Source of the DNA: Ligustrum vulgare
Taxonomy: Eukaryota; Streptophyta; Magnoliopsida; Lamiales; Oleaceae
Assembly (NCBI GenBank): GCA_963555705.1
Contig: OY743190.1
Location: 37,120,929 to 37,184,928 of the forward strand
Direction of reading: 5' to 3'
DNA: 64,000 nucleotides
Shown here: one piece after another, positions 37,282 to 49,189 of the stretch
Position numbering within the stretch: position 1 is the first letter of the stretch
How the letters are laid out: every line of letters begins with the position of its first letter
Translations under genes and position numbers: made by a program
The notes under the pieces: model-generated
Database searches by the model: none
What the model saw: the letters and a program-made list of their open reading frames with translations, nothing else
Told to the model about the DNA's origin: nothing

Positions 37282-38068
37282 TGATGATGACCCCTATGAT
37301 ATATTGATCAAGAATTCCCACAACTATTTGAAATCTTTCCAAGAAAGATAAAAAGGTAAATAAAGTGATAAAACACCTTAACCCAAGTTTAAAACTAACC
37401 AAAAATCCATTGATTAAATAACCAAGTCCAATGAGTATTAAATAAACAAATTTCAAGGTGGTGAAAATAAACAACAACACAAGAATAAACAATATTCAAG
37501 TAAAGTTGATTAACTTCCAAAGATAATACAAGAACAAATGAGGTTTTTATTCTTACCTCAAGGAACCTCTCAAGAGAGCATTCAAATGAACATCTTCAAA
37601 GTTAATCTTAGGGTTTCAAATGAAAATAGTATTTATTGTACAAAATATAGGTAAAATGAATAAATTAGGAAATTGCAAGAAAAACTTTGTTTTTCTGAAA
37701 TAGGGTGTTTCGGTCGATATAACCGATCGATCGAAATATTTTTGGTTGATCATATGGTCGACCGAAATGTCCTTTCGATTGACCAATCCTCAGCCGAATG
37801 CGATGAGGCTACACCCCAAAATCTCTTCAGAGTTTCGGTCGACCGGAATGACTTTCGGTTGATTGAAATTGGCTGAGTCCAATTTCTTCTTATTTTGGGC
37901 TCCAACTTGATTCTTGACTTGTTTTCTTGACTTTAATTACTTGTTTGAGCCTTTAACCTTCTCCCAAAATAGCCCTTAGTTGCCTCGGTGCTCCACAAAA
38001 TGTACTTCAAAATTGTTTTGGCTCAAACGATGAAGTTTTCTTTGGCGAACCTCATATGATTCTCATTA
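37282..38068 (-). repeat. Gypsy 5' LTR
   Basis: 787 bp, partner of 34428-35215; its outer end has decayed from CA to TA. Confidence 0.88.
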
Positions 38069-38164
38069 GATATTTAAGGAGGTTCAATAAAAAAAACTTG
38101 ATCTGCGTCCTCCGTTATCAAGCTCTCCGTCACAAGCAAGTCCAAATCCACTATATTGATAACT

Positions 38165-38290
38165 TACAATATGGAGTATCAAATCCTTAAGTGACTTACA
38201 ATAAAGAGTATTTATCCTTAAGTGACTTACAACAAGGAACACTTATCCTTATGTGACTTACAACAAGGAGCACCATTCCTTAACAACAAT
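38165..38290. repeat. Four tandem ~31 bp repeats
   Basis: The unit ACTTACAAxAAGGAGxAxxxATCCTTAxGTG is repeated four times with substitutions, in noncoding sequence after the Gypsy element. Confidence 0.75.
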
Positions 38291-39350
38291 TGAGTTTTAA
38301 AAAGGCTCTCGAAACTATAAGATAACAAATGATAAGTTTACAATCAAGGGAAAACTCTCTTAAACAAATGATATAATCGAATCAAGTATATAAAATGTTT
38401 TGGATAACACTTCAATAGATAACAATGAATTTAGCTCAAGTGTTTTGCTGAAAATGCTTTGATAAATAAAATATGAAATATGTAGGATCTTTGAGTCAAA
38501 GGTTTCAACAGATAATCTCTCTTAACAAGTAATACTAGTTAGTATGAAGAGAGATTCTCACATTAATAAAAGTGCTTGATGAAGAAAAACTTTTGTAAAT
38601 AAGAGATGATAATAATCAAACTTGAAAATTTTTCTTGCCAACTTGAAATCTTGATGGAATAGATGAAGAAGTATTCAATAGATCAAGAGATTCCTTTTGT
38701 AATCAATGAAATAGAACTCAATGCAATGTAAACTCAATGATTTTCTTAATTAATTTCTCTCTTAAATGCTCTTTTAAGTTGGTGAGAGTTAATGCAAAAG
38801 AGAGGGCTATCTACGCACATACTGTCTCTTGGGGTCAACTACCTCAATATTTCCGTTAAGAGAAAATAGTCGTTGGAGTTCAAAAAGAATAATGCGGTTG
38901 ACCTCTCTTTTCTTAGGGTCGACATCACTTGATAGAATTTCAAAAATATAACTTTTCAAATACTTTGATCAAAGTTGATTTTGAAAATGATATTTTAATG
39001 ACTTTGAAAATGTTACTTGAGCTTATGAAGTGCATTGCCAATTGTTGATGCATTAACTTTACACATGTTGAGAAGCAATTTGTAAATGCTCAATTTTATT
39101 ATAAGCTTCATTGTTTGGTCTTCATGCTACCATGCTTTGTGTCTTGAACATCGCATCTTGTATTTTTGATCTTTTATCTTCGAGAGATGATTTGTACTTT
39201 AAATGCTTTGAAGATTATCATTACATGAAACATTTGAAGCATACTTGTTAATAATAAAATATAATTTTGTTTGTTATGATCAAAATAAAAAGGTTAAGTT
39301 AACCATAGGTCAATAGTGGGGAGAGCAAAATTTGAATTTTCATCTTAGAG
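38291..39350. other. Unassigned retrotransposon-like noncoding sequence
   Basis: No ORF. Repeated GGTCAAC/GGTCGAC words near 38830-38935 resemble those at 9528-9670, suggesting a shared old LTR family. Confidence 0.35.
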
Positions 39351-39354
39351 CCGT

Positions 39355-40245
39355 TTGGTAGGACTTTTGGAAGGTCTAAAAGTAATTTTAGAAGACCAAA
39401 AGTACTTTCAGTAAAAAAAATGAAGGTGTTTGTCTGTGATTGAGAAAGTACTTTTTGAGTAGATAAACAGTTTTTTAAGCAATTTTAGAGAAGCTCAAAT
39501 TTATAGTTTCTTAAAAAACCACTTTTACAAAAAGTTGAAATATATAATATCTTATTATGAAATATATTGAAAATATATTATAATCCATAATTCGCATTAA
39601 AATATTATATTTTATTGATAAATAAAAAATTATGTTTTATTAATTAATAATTAATAAAATTTGAAATATGTTGAAAATATATTATTTTTCATAACTCGTA
39701 TTGAAATATTATATTTTATTGATTAATATGAAATCATATTTTATTAATTAATAAAATATGAAATATGTTGAAAATATATTATTTTTCATAAATTGTATTG
39801 AAATATTATACTTCATTGATTAATATGAAATTATATTTTATTTTTAATCAAAATAAAGAAATTATATTTTATTAATTAATAAAATAGGAAATTTATTAAC
39901 AAAATATGTTTTCTACAACTCTTATGAAATATTATATTTTTTGAATTAACTAAAAAAAAATCAACATTGAGGTGAAATAATTATTTAATTTTTAGTTAAT
40001 TATGAAATTTTATTTTTACTTTTATTTATTTATTTTGAAATGGGGTTAACTATGAGATATAATTTTGGTTTTAGTTATATAAAATTAATTTTATAGTTGT
40101 ACTGTCAAACAATCAATTTAATGTTAACAATACTTTCTGGAGTAACAAACAAACAATCACCTACTTTTTGTCAACAGCACTTCTACAAAAAAAGCTCTAC
40201 TCTAAAAAGCTTTATTCACAATAATCGTGTCAAATGAGCACTCAA
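39355..40245. mobile_element. AT-rich hAT-like MITE (tentative)
   Basis: Ends GAGCCGTTTGGTAGGACTTT and ...GTGTCAAATGAGCACTC are loose inverted repeats and the subterminal AGTACTTT / AAAGCT words are complementary. The centre has about three copies of a 110 bp unit with ATTATATTTTATTGATTAAT. No protein. Confidence 0.45.
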
Positions 40246-40540
40246 TACCATAGATGTTTGATATTTTGAATTGTTGACTTAAAACTATAGTCATTAGTCA
40301 TGCAATTATATTGTATAAATTGTGAATAATCTAATCTCTATCCAATCAACTCTTAAAGGTGGTGAATAATTGTAATATAACGATGTTGGAAGAAATGGGT
40401 CGCCCATGTGGGTTGACCCTGCCTATATTGAAAAGTGGATTTTGGAGGGAGGAGTTAGAAATTGAATTTGAATCTCAACTTCCTATCAACCTTAACATAA
40501 TATTAACTTCCACTCCATAACCTCCATAAAAAAGAAAAAA

Positions 40541-40558
40541 AAAGGGGGGGGGGGGGGG

Positions 40559-40606
<48 letters not shown>
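40541..40606. repeat. Poly-G then GA microsatellite
   Basis: A run of about 18 G followed by about 45 bases of (GA)n. The Ser-Leu repeat ORF read here is an artefact. Confidence 0.95.
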
Positions 40607-40607
<1 letters not shown>

Positions 40608-41929
40608 GATCAATTTTAGCGTTTGAAAATAGAGGGATAAAATGGAAAGGTTTGGAACAAAAGCAACTTGATTTCCTCCAAATTGGTTCTTGGTTTGTGG
40701 CAAATAAATTCTTTCCTTTGTGATCGAATTTCGACCAAATTGAACATTATTGAAGCAAGCATAACGAATACAAGTGATTCAACTCAATTTTTAGTATTTC
40801 AAGTAAGTTTTATAGACATAAACTCGATTAGAAGCATGCTAAGGCATTCTTTAGCGGAAAATTAATAATCATTAATAAACAACAAGTTATTAATTATTGT
40901 TTCTAGATTATTAAGTTTAATCCAAATCCTAATTATAAATCAAGCATAAATATGAAAACATAAAATTTAATTAAAACTAAATATGATAACAAAGGAAAAT
41001 CTCTTGAAGTTTCAATGGGATAAGAAACATTCAGGCGCTCCTTGCCAGTAAAAGATTTAACTCTTTGATCTATTGATCTTTTTTGTTTTGATATCGTGGG
41101 TGAGTCAAAAGTGTTAGGTTTTGATATAATTGACAATCTCTTTGAACAAAAAGACTCCTTTATAAAGTCAAAATTAATTGTAGTTAAATATTTGGACTCT
41201 AGAAGATCAAAGTAGTGCTTAAGAAGATTTGTGATGCAATTAGAAGTTAAAAAAGAATAAAAAATCCACAAGGATTATGTTTCAGATTCTAGCTATAGGT
41301 TTTGACCAAGTTTTCGCATGGTAAACTTTCGAATTTAGAAATTGCTACTTCTATATGAATTGTAGTTCTTTGAGTCAGTTTTCCAACAATTTTAAGTTAA
41401 CTCAATCAGATATCAGGAGAAAAAGTAATGGCAAAAATACTGACAACTACTCTCTGACCACTGGGATTGTCGCTCGAACGGGTTTAGCAGTACCAAGGGC
41501 ACTTGTGTCGTGTGAGAAAATCACATTTCTCAATTTTTAGCCTTTACAAAATCCCATATGACCTAAACACTTCATTCTATATATTTCCAAGCCCTATTCC
41601 ATTTTTCTATGTGGTTACTCATTATATTTGATAGTGATAACATTCTATCAATCCCTTGATCCATTATTTGATTATTCAAGATCAATCACAATAATGTTTT
41701 GAAATCAAACTCAAGATTGTTCAATCATAAAACATCAAACTCAAAATCCTTTACGAATAAGCCTTCAGAGTTCTGAAGTTGGAGAGAGGTCGATGGAGCT
41801 CTAGTTGAAGAAGAACGTTGTTCGTTCTTAGAAACCCACACGAAGGGAAAAGATAGTCCAAAGGTTTTAGAAAGTGATGGAGGAACAATCGAAGAAGTTA
41901 TTCAGTGATTTACAGGTTGTGGGATCAAA
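40607..41929. other. Unassigned AT-rich sequence
   Basis: Only short ORFs in unrelated frames; I recognise no product. Possibly old repeat sequence. Confidence 0.4.
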
Positions 41930-42640
41930 GTCTACTAAGGTTTAGTTATGTCTAAACCAAAGTCTAGATATAACCATATTCTTGTTGTGTGGTTTGGTTC
42001 ATATATGATTTTATTGGATTTATTTATTTTATAGAGATTGTTTTCTTATATTTCAAATATATCTATTTTGGATTTTCCTATATTTTCGGAATCCTTCATT
42101 TTGAGGTATATAAGTTCCATTGGGTCACTAATATCTTCATCACTATTAAATTCTTCTTTTACATTACTTGTGGTTGAGTTTGTATTCATTTTAGTATTTT
42201 ATATCTGTTTTGTTAATTTTTCTAATTGATTTTTGTAGTGATCATATTCTTCTTCTGTAGATTCTAAGAATTTTCTTTCTAATTCTTCTACGTTTGTTAT
42301 CATAACATGTTTTATTTTATAAACTTATTCTTTTCCTTTATTTTTATCTTTAATTTTTCTTTTGTAATCTTGAGGAGGATTAATTAAAATAGCATTCCGT
42401 ACTTGTAAATTATATTCTAACTTTTCCAATCTTTTATTCATTTTCTTCGAATCCTTTCTTAAAATTATTTTGGTAAGTAAGGATAACTTCGTTTTTTATG
42501 ATTTTCAACATTTTTTAGAAATTCTTCAATTATACTTTCTTCTTTTGATAAATTTATTATGATTTTTGGTTTGTAACATGACTCTGATTCTAGTTTTACC
42601 AGAGTGCACATAACACACTTTCTAAATTTGTGAAATTATA
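41930..42640 (-). pseudogene. Degraded minus-strand coding remnant, coiled-coil/acidic
   Basis: Read on the minus strand, about 550 bases keep one dominant frame with a few stops. They encode a Lys/Glu-rich helical stretch followed by an acidic segment (EEFNSDEDISDP). This composition is typical of structural-protein regions of reverse-transcribing elements, but I cannot place it in a family. It lies just outside the start of the old Copia element. Confidence 0.28.
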
Positions 42641-42980
42641 ATTATCTGGAATATCTTTGAAATGATTCATTAAAAGTATTTATATAACTAATATCTATTT
42701 GTCTTCTGCAGTATTCTGTATTTTTTATGTTATTTTACTAATCTTTTAAGTTCTTCACATAATTTTATAGCTCTGATACTTGAATCTCTTCCAATTTAAC
42801 TAATTATATATATTCACTATGTAGACTTCTAATTAATTTTTTTCTCATCAAGTATATGAGAGTTATAAACATGCATTTAACTAGAAAAAAATTAATTTTG
42901 TTGTAAATATTATATTTTATTAGTGAATGATAGTTGTACCTCTAAAACCCTAGGTATTATTACCTTATGTATCCCTTATT

Positions 42981-42982
<2 letters not shown>

Positions 42983-43014
<32 letters not shown>
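42983..43014. repeat. AT microsatellite
   Basis: A (TA)n run of about 32 bases in the presumed LTR of the old Copia element. Confidence 0.9.
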
Positions 43015-43017
<3 letters not shown>

Positions 43018-43079
43018 AGCTTTGATTCATAATAATATACAATTTTATTGATGTATCTACTTTTCTCTCTAGTTTATAA

Positions 43080-43271
43080 AACATTATCTGCACGAGTCTC
43101 TACCAAATTGAGTAAGAATTGTCTTTTTCAAAATCTCATATAACAAAATATTAGTTAGAAGGTAAAATCATGTCCGTCAAAATTAATTTGACAGCATATG
43201 AATTTTTTTGTCTGGATCGTGGTTGAATTGTTCCAATTCCAGTAGGTTGCTTCAATTCCAATAATTGTTCC
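43080..43271 (+). mobile_element. 5' portion of an old Copia element (LTR end and primer site)
   Basis: ATAAAACATTATCTGCACGA at about 43077 resembles the ACGTTATCAGCACGA primer region of a common plant Copia group, followed by an ATG-led gag-like start near 43170. The element continues at 52215, because the Tat-like Gypsy element inserted at 43271/43272 duplicating GTTCC. Confidence 0.5.
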
Positions 43272-43954
43272 TGTTGAGACCAAGCTCAAAATGGAGTACA
43301 GTGAACCACCAGCGAGGGCTCAATAGAGTCCCAATGAACCTTGGCCCATAGCTAAAGCTTAGGATATCTCCTTGGGTCAACTGTCGAGGTGGAACAGCAC
43401 ATGAACTTTTTTAACCAAACTGGTTTATGACTAGCCGAGGTGTTTTAAGTTTAGCCGAGGTGCTCCATGGTAATGCATCGGATGAGTGATGGGACAATGG
43501 ATGGAGTCAGAGATGTGACACTGCCTTTATCAAAAAGTGACAGGCGCCCATCCCCTACCAAACGTAGCAATGATTACTGCTAAAAAGTAAGATCCTCTTC
43601 TCCAACAGCTAGGGTAAATACACGTGTAAATCCCGCCACATGTTGCGATCCAAAACAACAACTTCCTCTATAAATAAGACACTCATTTCATCTAAACAGG
43701 CAAGCGTCTTTGATACTCTTGACTATATTCTTAACTCTTACTCACTTTTCTCTCTTTTACACACTCATATTTCTCACACCCAAATTATATTTGCTTAAAA
43801 TGGGCACTGACTTTAGTTTCGGAGTGCAAACGGGGGCCACCTTGGCTCCCTTTGCAAACTGATCGTTTGTCACAGTGCGCAGGAGATCCACGCGTGAAAC
43901 AGGGAGGAGCTGAGACGTGTTGGTCCAAGGTCCAGCCGGATTTTGTGGTCAACA
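43272..43954 (+). repeat. Tat-like element 5' LTR
   Basis: 683 bp. Its last 241 bp (43714-43954) align without indels to 51974-52214. Confidence 0.88.
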
Positions 43955-43957
43955 TTT

Positions 43958-43975
43958 TGGCGCCGTCTGTGGGAA
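43958..43975 (+). promoter_or_regulatory. Primer binding site of the Tat-like element
   Basis: TGGCGCCGTCTGTGGGAA three bases after the LTR. The TGGCGCCGT start is characteristic of the Athila/Tat group. Confidence 0.85.
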
Positions 43976-44084
43976 GCCATACTGTTAACCACGAAGATGC
44001 ATGATAAAAAGCCACACACAGAAAGGAAACCATGAAAAAGGGCAAGTAACCTCTTGTAAAAGAGTAGAGAACTACAGGAACTTT

Positions 44085-44245
44085 GAAACATAAGTTCATC
44101 AACCTTGAAAAAAGGCTTGGGACTTTGAAACATAAGTTTATCAACCTTGAAAAAAGGTGTGGAACTTTGAAACATAAGTTTATCAACTTTGAAAAAGGCG
44201 TGGAACACAAATTTAAAAACCTTGAAAAAGGCTTAAAGTTTTGAG
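44085..44245 (+). repeat. Leader tandem repeats, ~53 bp
   Basis: Three to four copies of ACTTTGAAACATAAGTTTAT followed by CAACCTTGAAAAAAGG in the untranslated leader before gag. Confidence 0.85.
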
Positions 44246-44582
44246 ATAAAAGTTCACCTATCTTTGAAAGAAAAGATAAAACCGAGAAATTGCTCTGAAC
44301 ATGAATGAAAGTGACGGTGATATTAACCCTCGTAGGAGTAAAAATGACCAGCACAGGAGTAAAAATGAGGGGTTGGCCCAACCTAACCCTCCACGCCAGC
44401 ACCGAAATCGCCACATGCTGCGAGATACAACTCGCATGGCAGCCCAGATGTTGGAAATGCAGAGCAGCAGATAGAACAAATTGCTGCAATGAATGCCTAC
44501 ATGGTTAGAGGGTATGTTATGAATGAGCCCATAATGCCCCCGCAATACCCGCAGCCACATTACTCACCATCTGAGGCAGCTA

Positions 44583-46060
44583 TTGCCTCTTATTATTATC
44601 AAGATCCGTAGGCATATGCCGAGGTGGAATCTGTTCCTTTCAACAATGAGGACCCGGTGTATGAAGCACCAAGAGCACAAGATCAACCCCCCATTAGCCG
44701 CAGGGAGGCCTCGCCTTCGAAGTCTGGTAGCGTTTTTTAGCCGAATAGGGGGATTATTCAGGGGTAAAAGAGGAGGTAGGACTGATCAAGTTTGGCACCA
44801 TGCAGATGAACCTAGAAATAGGTGGGAACGACGGGCTGAAGAAGCGTTGTCACGGAGCCAAATGCGTAAAGACATGTATGATACAGGGGCGGAGAAATTG
44901 AGCCCTGCTTATGAGCCTAGGAATAGGCGGGAAAGAAGGACAGAAGCAGTTCGGACCAAATCTCCTAATGGTCTTCCGACCTTTGAAAGGCCAAACTATG
45001 GGTAAGTTTTGCCACCACGAGGGCAGGGTTACGCTCAACTGCCTTACGACTAGCACCATGACCCGATGCACTTCGGTCATGATGAGAACAGTGAATTACC
45101 CTCATACGAGCTGGATGACGAAGAGGAAATAAGCCCCTTCACGGAGGGCATCCGAAGGTGCCCAGTGCCCCATGACTTTGAAATGCCAGAAATAACGAAG
45201 TATTCTTGCCGAGGTGACCCTAATGATCACCTGTTAAACTACCGCCTACCGCGCTAGCATGGAAATAGCCGGAGCCACTCCTGCACTGAAGTGCAAAGCC
45301 TTTGCTTTAACCCTTGAGGGAAGTGCGATATGATGGTACAAAAAACTCCCTCCTGGTAGCATCCACAGTTGGAGAAATTTGAAGGCAGCCTTAAAAAATG
45401 GCTTTGTTTCCTCCAGGCCTGGCCAACTCCCACTCCAACGCCTTCAAGACTTAAGGCAAGGAAGGGAGGAATCTTTGAAGAGTTACCTAGCTCGGTTTAC
45501 TGATGAGATGCACATTTTTGAGAACATCACCGAGGCGGAGATGTTTTCCGCATTAAAAGGGGGGGCTAGACATGACGAGCATGTTTTGGAGGGATGTCCG
45601 AAGCAGAAAGCCGAGGGATTACAATGCCCTGGTAGATCTGATGAAGGAAGAGATCGTCTCAGAAGAGATGGCTAGGGCCAGAGACAATCTTCCTCAAGGG
45701 AGATACAATCTTGGGTACCCCAATGAAGCGAACCCTAGGAAAGGAGGAAATAAGGATAGGTTTGGTAGTAGCCGAAGTGGGGCGCCATGCCCATTTCTGG
45801 AATCGGGTCCAGCTATGCAGCAGAGATCACGGAGGCTATCCCCAACTTGCACTCCAACGCCCCCTCCCCGAATCCCACCACGACTCAGGGGAAAATGGAA
45901 GGTGGCCGAAGTGGGAAGCAGCCTATGGCTGTTGCCTACTGCGCCTACCATGGGTATTATGGCCACGCAATGGAAGATTGTAGGGAGATCCACATGTTAG
46001 CAGAACAAAAGGCACACGGAAGAAGGGGAAGTGATTTCTCTCCTGACAAAGGAAAAACAC
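44583..46060 (+). pseudogene. Tat-like gag, frameshifted
   Basis: Gag sequence is spread over several frames. There is an Arg-rich N-terminal stretch (44583-45005) and the conserved gag start FTEGIRRCPVPHDF near 45138. A retro-gag core follows, containing ESLKSYLARFTDEM near 45471. A zinc-knuckle-like CAYHGYYGHAMEDC near 45941-45980 matches the C-x2-H-x3-GH-x4-C pattern of this group. At least three frame changes and stops prevent a product. Confidence 0.8.
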
Positions 46061-46803
46061 AAAAATCAGGTAACCAAAAGTTTAACCGAGCTGACAGGCG
46101 AGCTCCATGGAAGAACCCAACCAAAGAAAGGATTGACAGTCGTCAAAGAGACACGAGCAAAGGCCAGGATAACTCCTCGGCACATGCTAAAGATACAAGA
46201 GAGCCACCGATGCCTACAAATGATCCGTCAATTCGCGAAATCGACACAATATTGGGAGGCCCCCATCTAGGTGGAAGCACAAATAACTCCCAGAAGAGGT
46301 ATATCAGAGAGGCCAAACAGCCCGCCAATGTGAATTATCACATCCATTCACATCATGTTGGGATGCTCCAGATAGAATCTATCACATTCACCCAGGATGA
46401 CGCCATTGGGGTGCATTTTCCGCATAATGACGCGTTGGTTATCAGGGTAGTGGTAGCTTGGAATGGGTTTTCACGAATGATGGTGGATGATGGTGTCTCG
46501 GTAAACATGATTTATGGAGTAACTTTTGATAAGATGGGGATTAGCACCCCGCTCATTCCAGTCCTAGATCCAATATATGGATTCAATGAGGACAGTATAA
46601 CTCCCAGAGGATCTATAACTCTTATGACTGAGGTAGGGCAAGCACCAACTTTCTCCAGAATCCCCATGGAATTCTTGATTGTAGACAAAATCTCCTCTTA
46701 TCATGGCTCAATTGGAAGGCCAAGTCTCATTGACTTGGGGGCTGCAACCCATACGAAATACATTTGCATGAAATTTCCCACTGAGCATGGTGTTCAACTG
46801 TAA
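45787..46803 (+). pseudogene. Tat-like gag end and aspartic protease
   Basis: A 338-codon open frame. The zinc-knuckle-like motif lies near residues 53-66, then a basic linker, then a protease domain from about residue 195 (VGMLQIESITFTQDDAIGVH). The active-site region reads MVDDGVSVNM where the family has VDGGSSVDI, so the catalytic D-G-G/S is altered. The domain ends in IGRPSL and MKFPTEHGV, as in Tat polyproteins, then a stop. Confidence 0.8.
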
Positions 46804-46957
46804 GGGGGAGCCAAACTGAGTCACGGGCCTGTTACACAAACGCTATTCGAAAATTTCAAGACCTGAGCTTGAACATGATCAGCGATGTGGCAATGGCCGA
46901 GGCTGCTCCAGACCCTGAAAGACTGGGTGAAAGGCCCTTAGAAATGAAGATGTTACA

Positions 46958-47878
46958 ATGACGCCGGAGGAAGATCTAGCAGATCTAGACCCAAGAATGG
47001 CCGGAGACAATTGCTCTACCCCAGCTGAAAGGCTGGAATGCTTTGGTGTTGATCCACTTGATCCAATCAAGGAGTTGCAGATTGGATTAGATTCGCCGGT
47101 TGAATACAAAGATCAACTAAAAGGCTTCTTACTCAAAAACCTCGATGTATTTGAATGGAAGTATGATGACATGATTGGAATTGATCTTACAGTGACCTGT
47201 CATAGACTCCAGCTGGATCCAAGAACCCCTGGGCACAGGAAAAAGAGAAGACCGATGAGTTCTGATAAATACGAGGCCCTGAAAGAAGAGGTGATGAAGC
47301 TATTGAAAAATGGCTTTATCGGAGAGTCCTGGTATCCGAAGTGGGTATCAAACCCTGTTTTGGTCCCAAAACAGAATGTAAAACTGAGAGTGTGTATTGA
47401 ATTCTCGAATTTGAACCATGCATGCCCTAAAGACAGTTTCCCTCTGCCTCGGATTGATCAATTAGTCAACTCCACAGCGAGACATGAGATGCTGAGCTTT
47501 ATGGATGCATATCCCGGATACAATCAAATCCCCATGCACGAATCGGACGAGGAGCACACCTCTTTTATTACGGATATGCGACTTTATTGTTACAAAGCCA
47601 TGCCATTTGGCTTAAAAAATGCTGGAGCCACCTACCAAAGGTTGGTAAATCATATGTTTTCGGAACAACTGGGAAACACCATGGAAGTATATGTCGATGA
47701 CATGCTGGTCAAAAGTATGGTCGCCATAGAGCATATCCGCCATTTGTCAGAGGCCTTCGATGTTTTGAGGAAATATCAAATGAAGCTCAACCCAGCGAAA
47801 TGTGCTTTTGGAGTAGGCATCCGGGGAATTTCTTGGATTCATGGTGAACAGGAGAGGGATCGAATCCAATCTCGATAA
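46958..47878 (+). pseudogene. Tat-like reverse transcriptase
   Basis: 307 codons covering most of the RT: the KLRVCIEFSNLN region, MDAYPGYNQI, MPFGLKNAGATYQRLVN and the intact catalytic YVDDMLVKS (about residues 247-255). The frame shifts just after the KCAFGV motif (about 47816); the next frame continues GFMVNRRGIESNLDKIKA. It would copy element RNA into DNA in a virus-like particle if it were intact. Confidence 0.88.
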
Positions 47879-48077
47879 AATCAAAGCTTTGCTGAACATG
47901 TGATCTCCTTGGAGCCCAAAAGAAGTGCAAAGCCCGATGGGAAGAATTGCGGCTTTAAATCGATTCGTTTCTAAGTCCACTGACAAATGCTTGCCATTTT
48001 TTAAGATCTTGAAGGGAAGGAAGCGATTCTAATGGACGCCGAAATGTGAGCAAGCTTTTGCCGACCTGAAAGCATTC

Positions 48078-49091
48078 TTGGGACATGCCCCAATGTTATC
48101 AAAACCAAAGGCTGGCGAACCACTCTATCTGTACTTAGCCGTATCAAAAGAGACTGCTAGCTCAGTGCTGATCAGAGAGGAAGATGGAAATCAGTTCCCA
48201 GTGTATTATGTAAGCAAAGTCATGCTGCATGCAGAAACACGTTACCCAGATATGGAAAAACTTGCTTTCTCATTGATCACGGCAGCTCGCAAACTCCGCC
48301 CCTACTTTCAGTCGCACTCCATACATGTTCTCAAGAACTTTCCTATGAGGCAAGTATTGCAGAAACTAGACGTATCTGGAAGGTTAATGAAGTGGGCGAT
48401 AGAAATCAGCCAGTACGACCTGCATTATGAGCCTTGGACAACCATAAAGGGTCAAGCATTAGCAGATTTCATAGTTGAGTTCACGCATCCGCCCGAGGTG
48501 GAGATGATTGATAACTCAGAGGATAGCCGTGAGTGGAAATTGTTCGTTTACGGGTCCTCGACTGAAGGAAGATCCGGGGCTGGGATACTACTAATGAGTC
48601 CAGAAGGATACAAAATGCACAGTGCGATCCGTTTTGGCTTTAAAGCCTCAAATAATGTTGCAGAATACGAGGCGCTATTAGCTGGACTTAGACTTGCGAA
48701 AGCTCTAAAGATTAAGTCTGCAGTGGCAAATAGTGACTCGCAGCTTGTTGTGAGCCAGTTTAACGGACAGTTTTCTACCAAAGAGCCAGCCATGGTTGCC
48801 TACTTGAAGAAAGTGAAAGATTTAGCCGTGCACTTCGAAAAAATGGAGTTACATCATATTCTCAGAACTGAGAATTCCAATGCAGATGCTTTATCTAAGC
48901 TAGCAAGCAATAATGATTCCAAGCTCCACAATATGGTTTCAGTTGAGCATTTGCCGATTTCTTCCATAGTACTGGGAACGGAAATTTTGGAAATAGAAGA
49001 AGAAGGGTCTTGGATGAGTCCTATATTGGCATACTTGAAGCATCAAATAATACCAAATGAGCCGGAAGCAGCTCGGAGGTTGCAAAGATAA
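48078..49091 (+). pseudogene. Tat-like RT connection/RNase H and second (archaeal-type) RNase H
   Basis: 337 codons. The first part is the RNase H-like region after RT (SKPKAGEPLYLYLAVS, AETRYPDMEKLAFSL). From about residue 150 a second RNase H is visible, as known for the Tat clade: KLFVYGSSTEGRSGAGI, then AEYEALLAGLRLAKAL, then NSDSQLVVSQ and NSNADALSKLAS. The first catalytic Asp (usually VDGSS) is Tyr here; the later E and D residues remain. The domain is probably inactive. Confidence 0.85.
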
Positions 49092-49189
49092 GCCACAAGT
49101 TTTGTACTTTTGGATGATCTGCTTTATAAACGGAGCTACACCTCTCCTCTGCTACGATGTGTTGGGCCGGAGAAAGGACAGTATATAAT

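Larger units (their letters stand above)
34428..38068 (-). mobile_element. Truncated Ty3/Gypsy element (gag/protease only)
   Basis: Direct repeats 34428-35215 and 37282-38068 (788/787 bp) start TGATGA and end TCATCA/TCATTA, with the exact target duplication GATAT on both outer sides (34423-34427, 38069-38073). Internal frames run on the minus strand, so 37282-38068 is the 5' LTR. Just inside it TCGTATCAGAAC matches 10/12 of the Met-type primer binding site, and a purine tract lies inside the other LTR (35216-35232, read on the minus strand). The internal region is only 2.07 kb. Gag/protease sequence survives, and RT, RNase H and integrase are absent, so it is non-autonomous. The LTRs have clearly diverged, so it is old. 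Confidence 0.9.

Noticed and set aside
40503..40703. Ser-Leu/Pro-rich ORF
   Set aside because: A translation of the poly-G and GA microsatellite.
43785..44489. 234-codon minus-strand ORF across the LTR and leader
   Set aside because: It crosses the LTR boundary, the primer site and the leader repeats of the Gypsy element, and reads repeated FKVDKLMFQS-type segments from the tandem leader repeat. It is a shadow.
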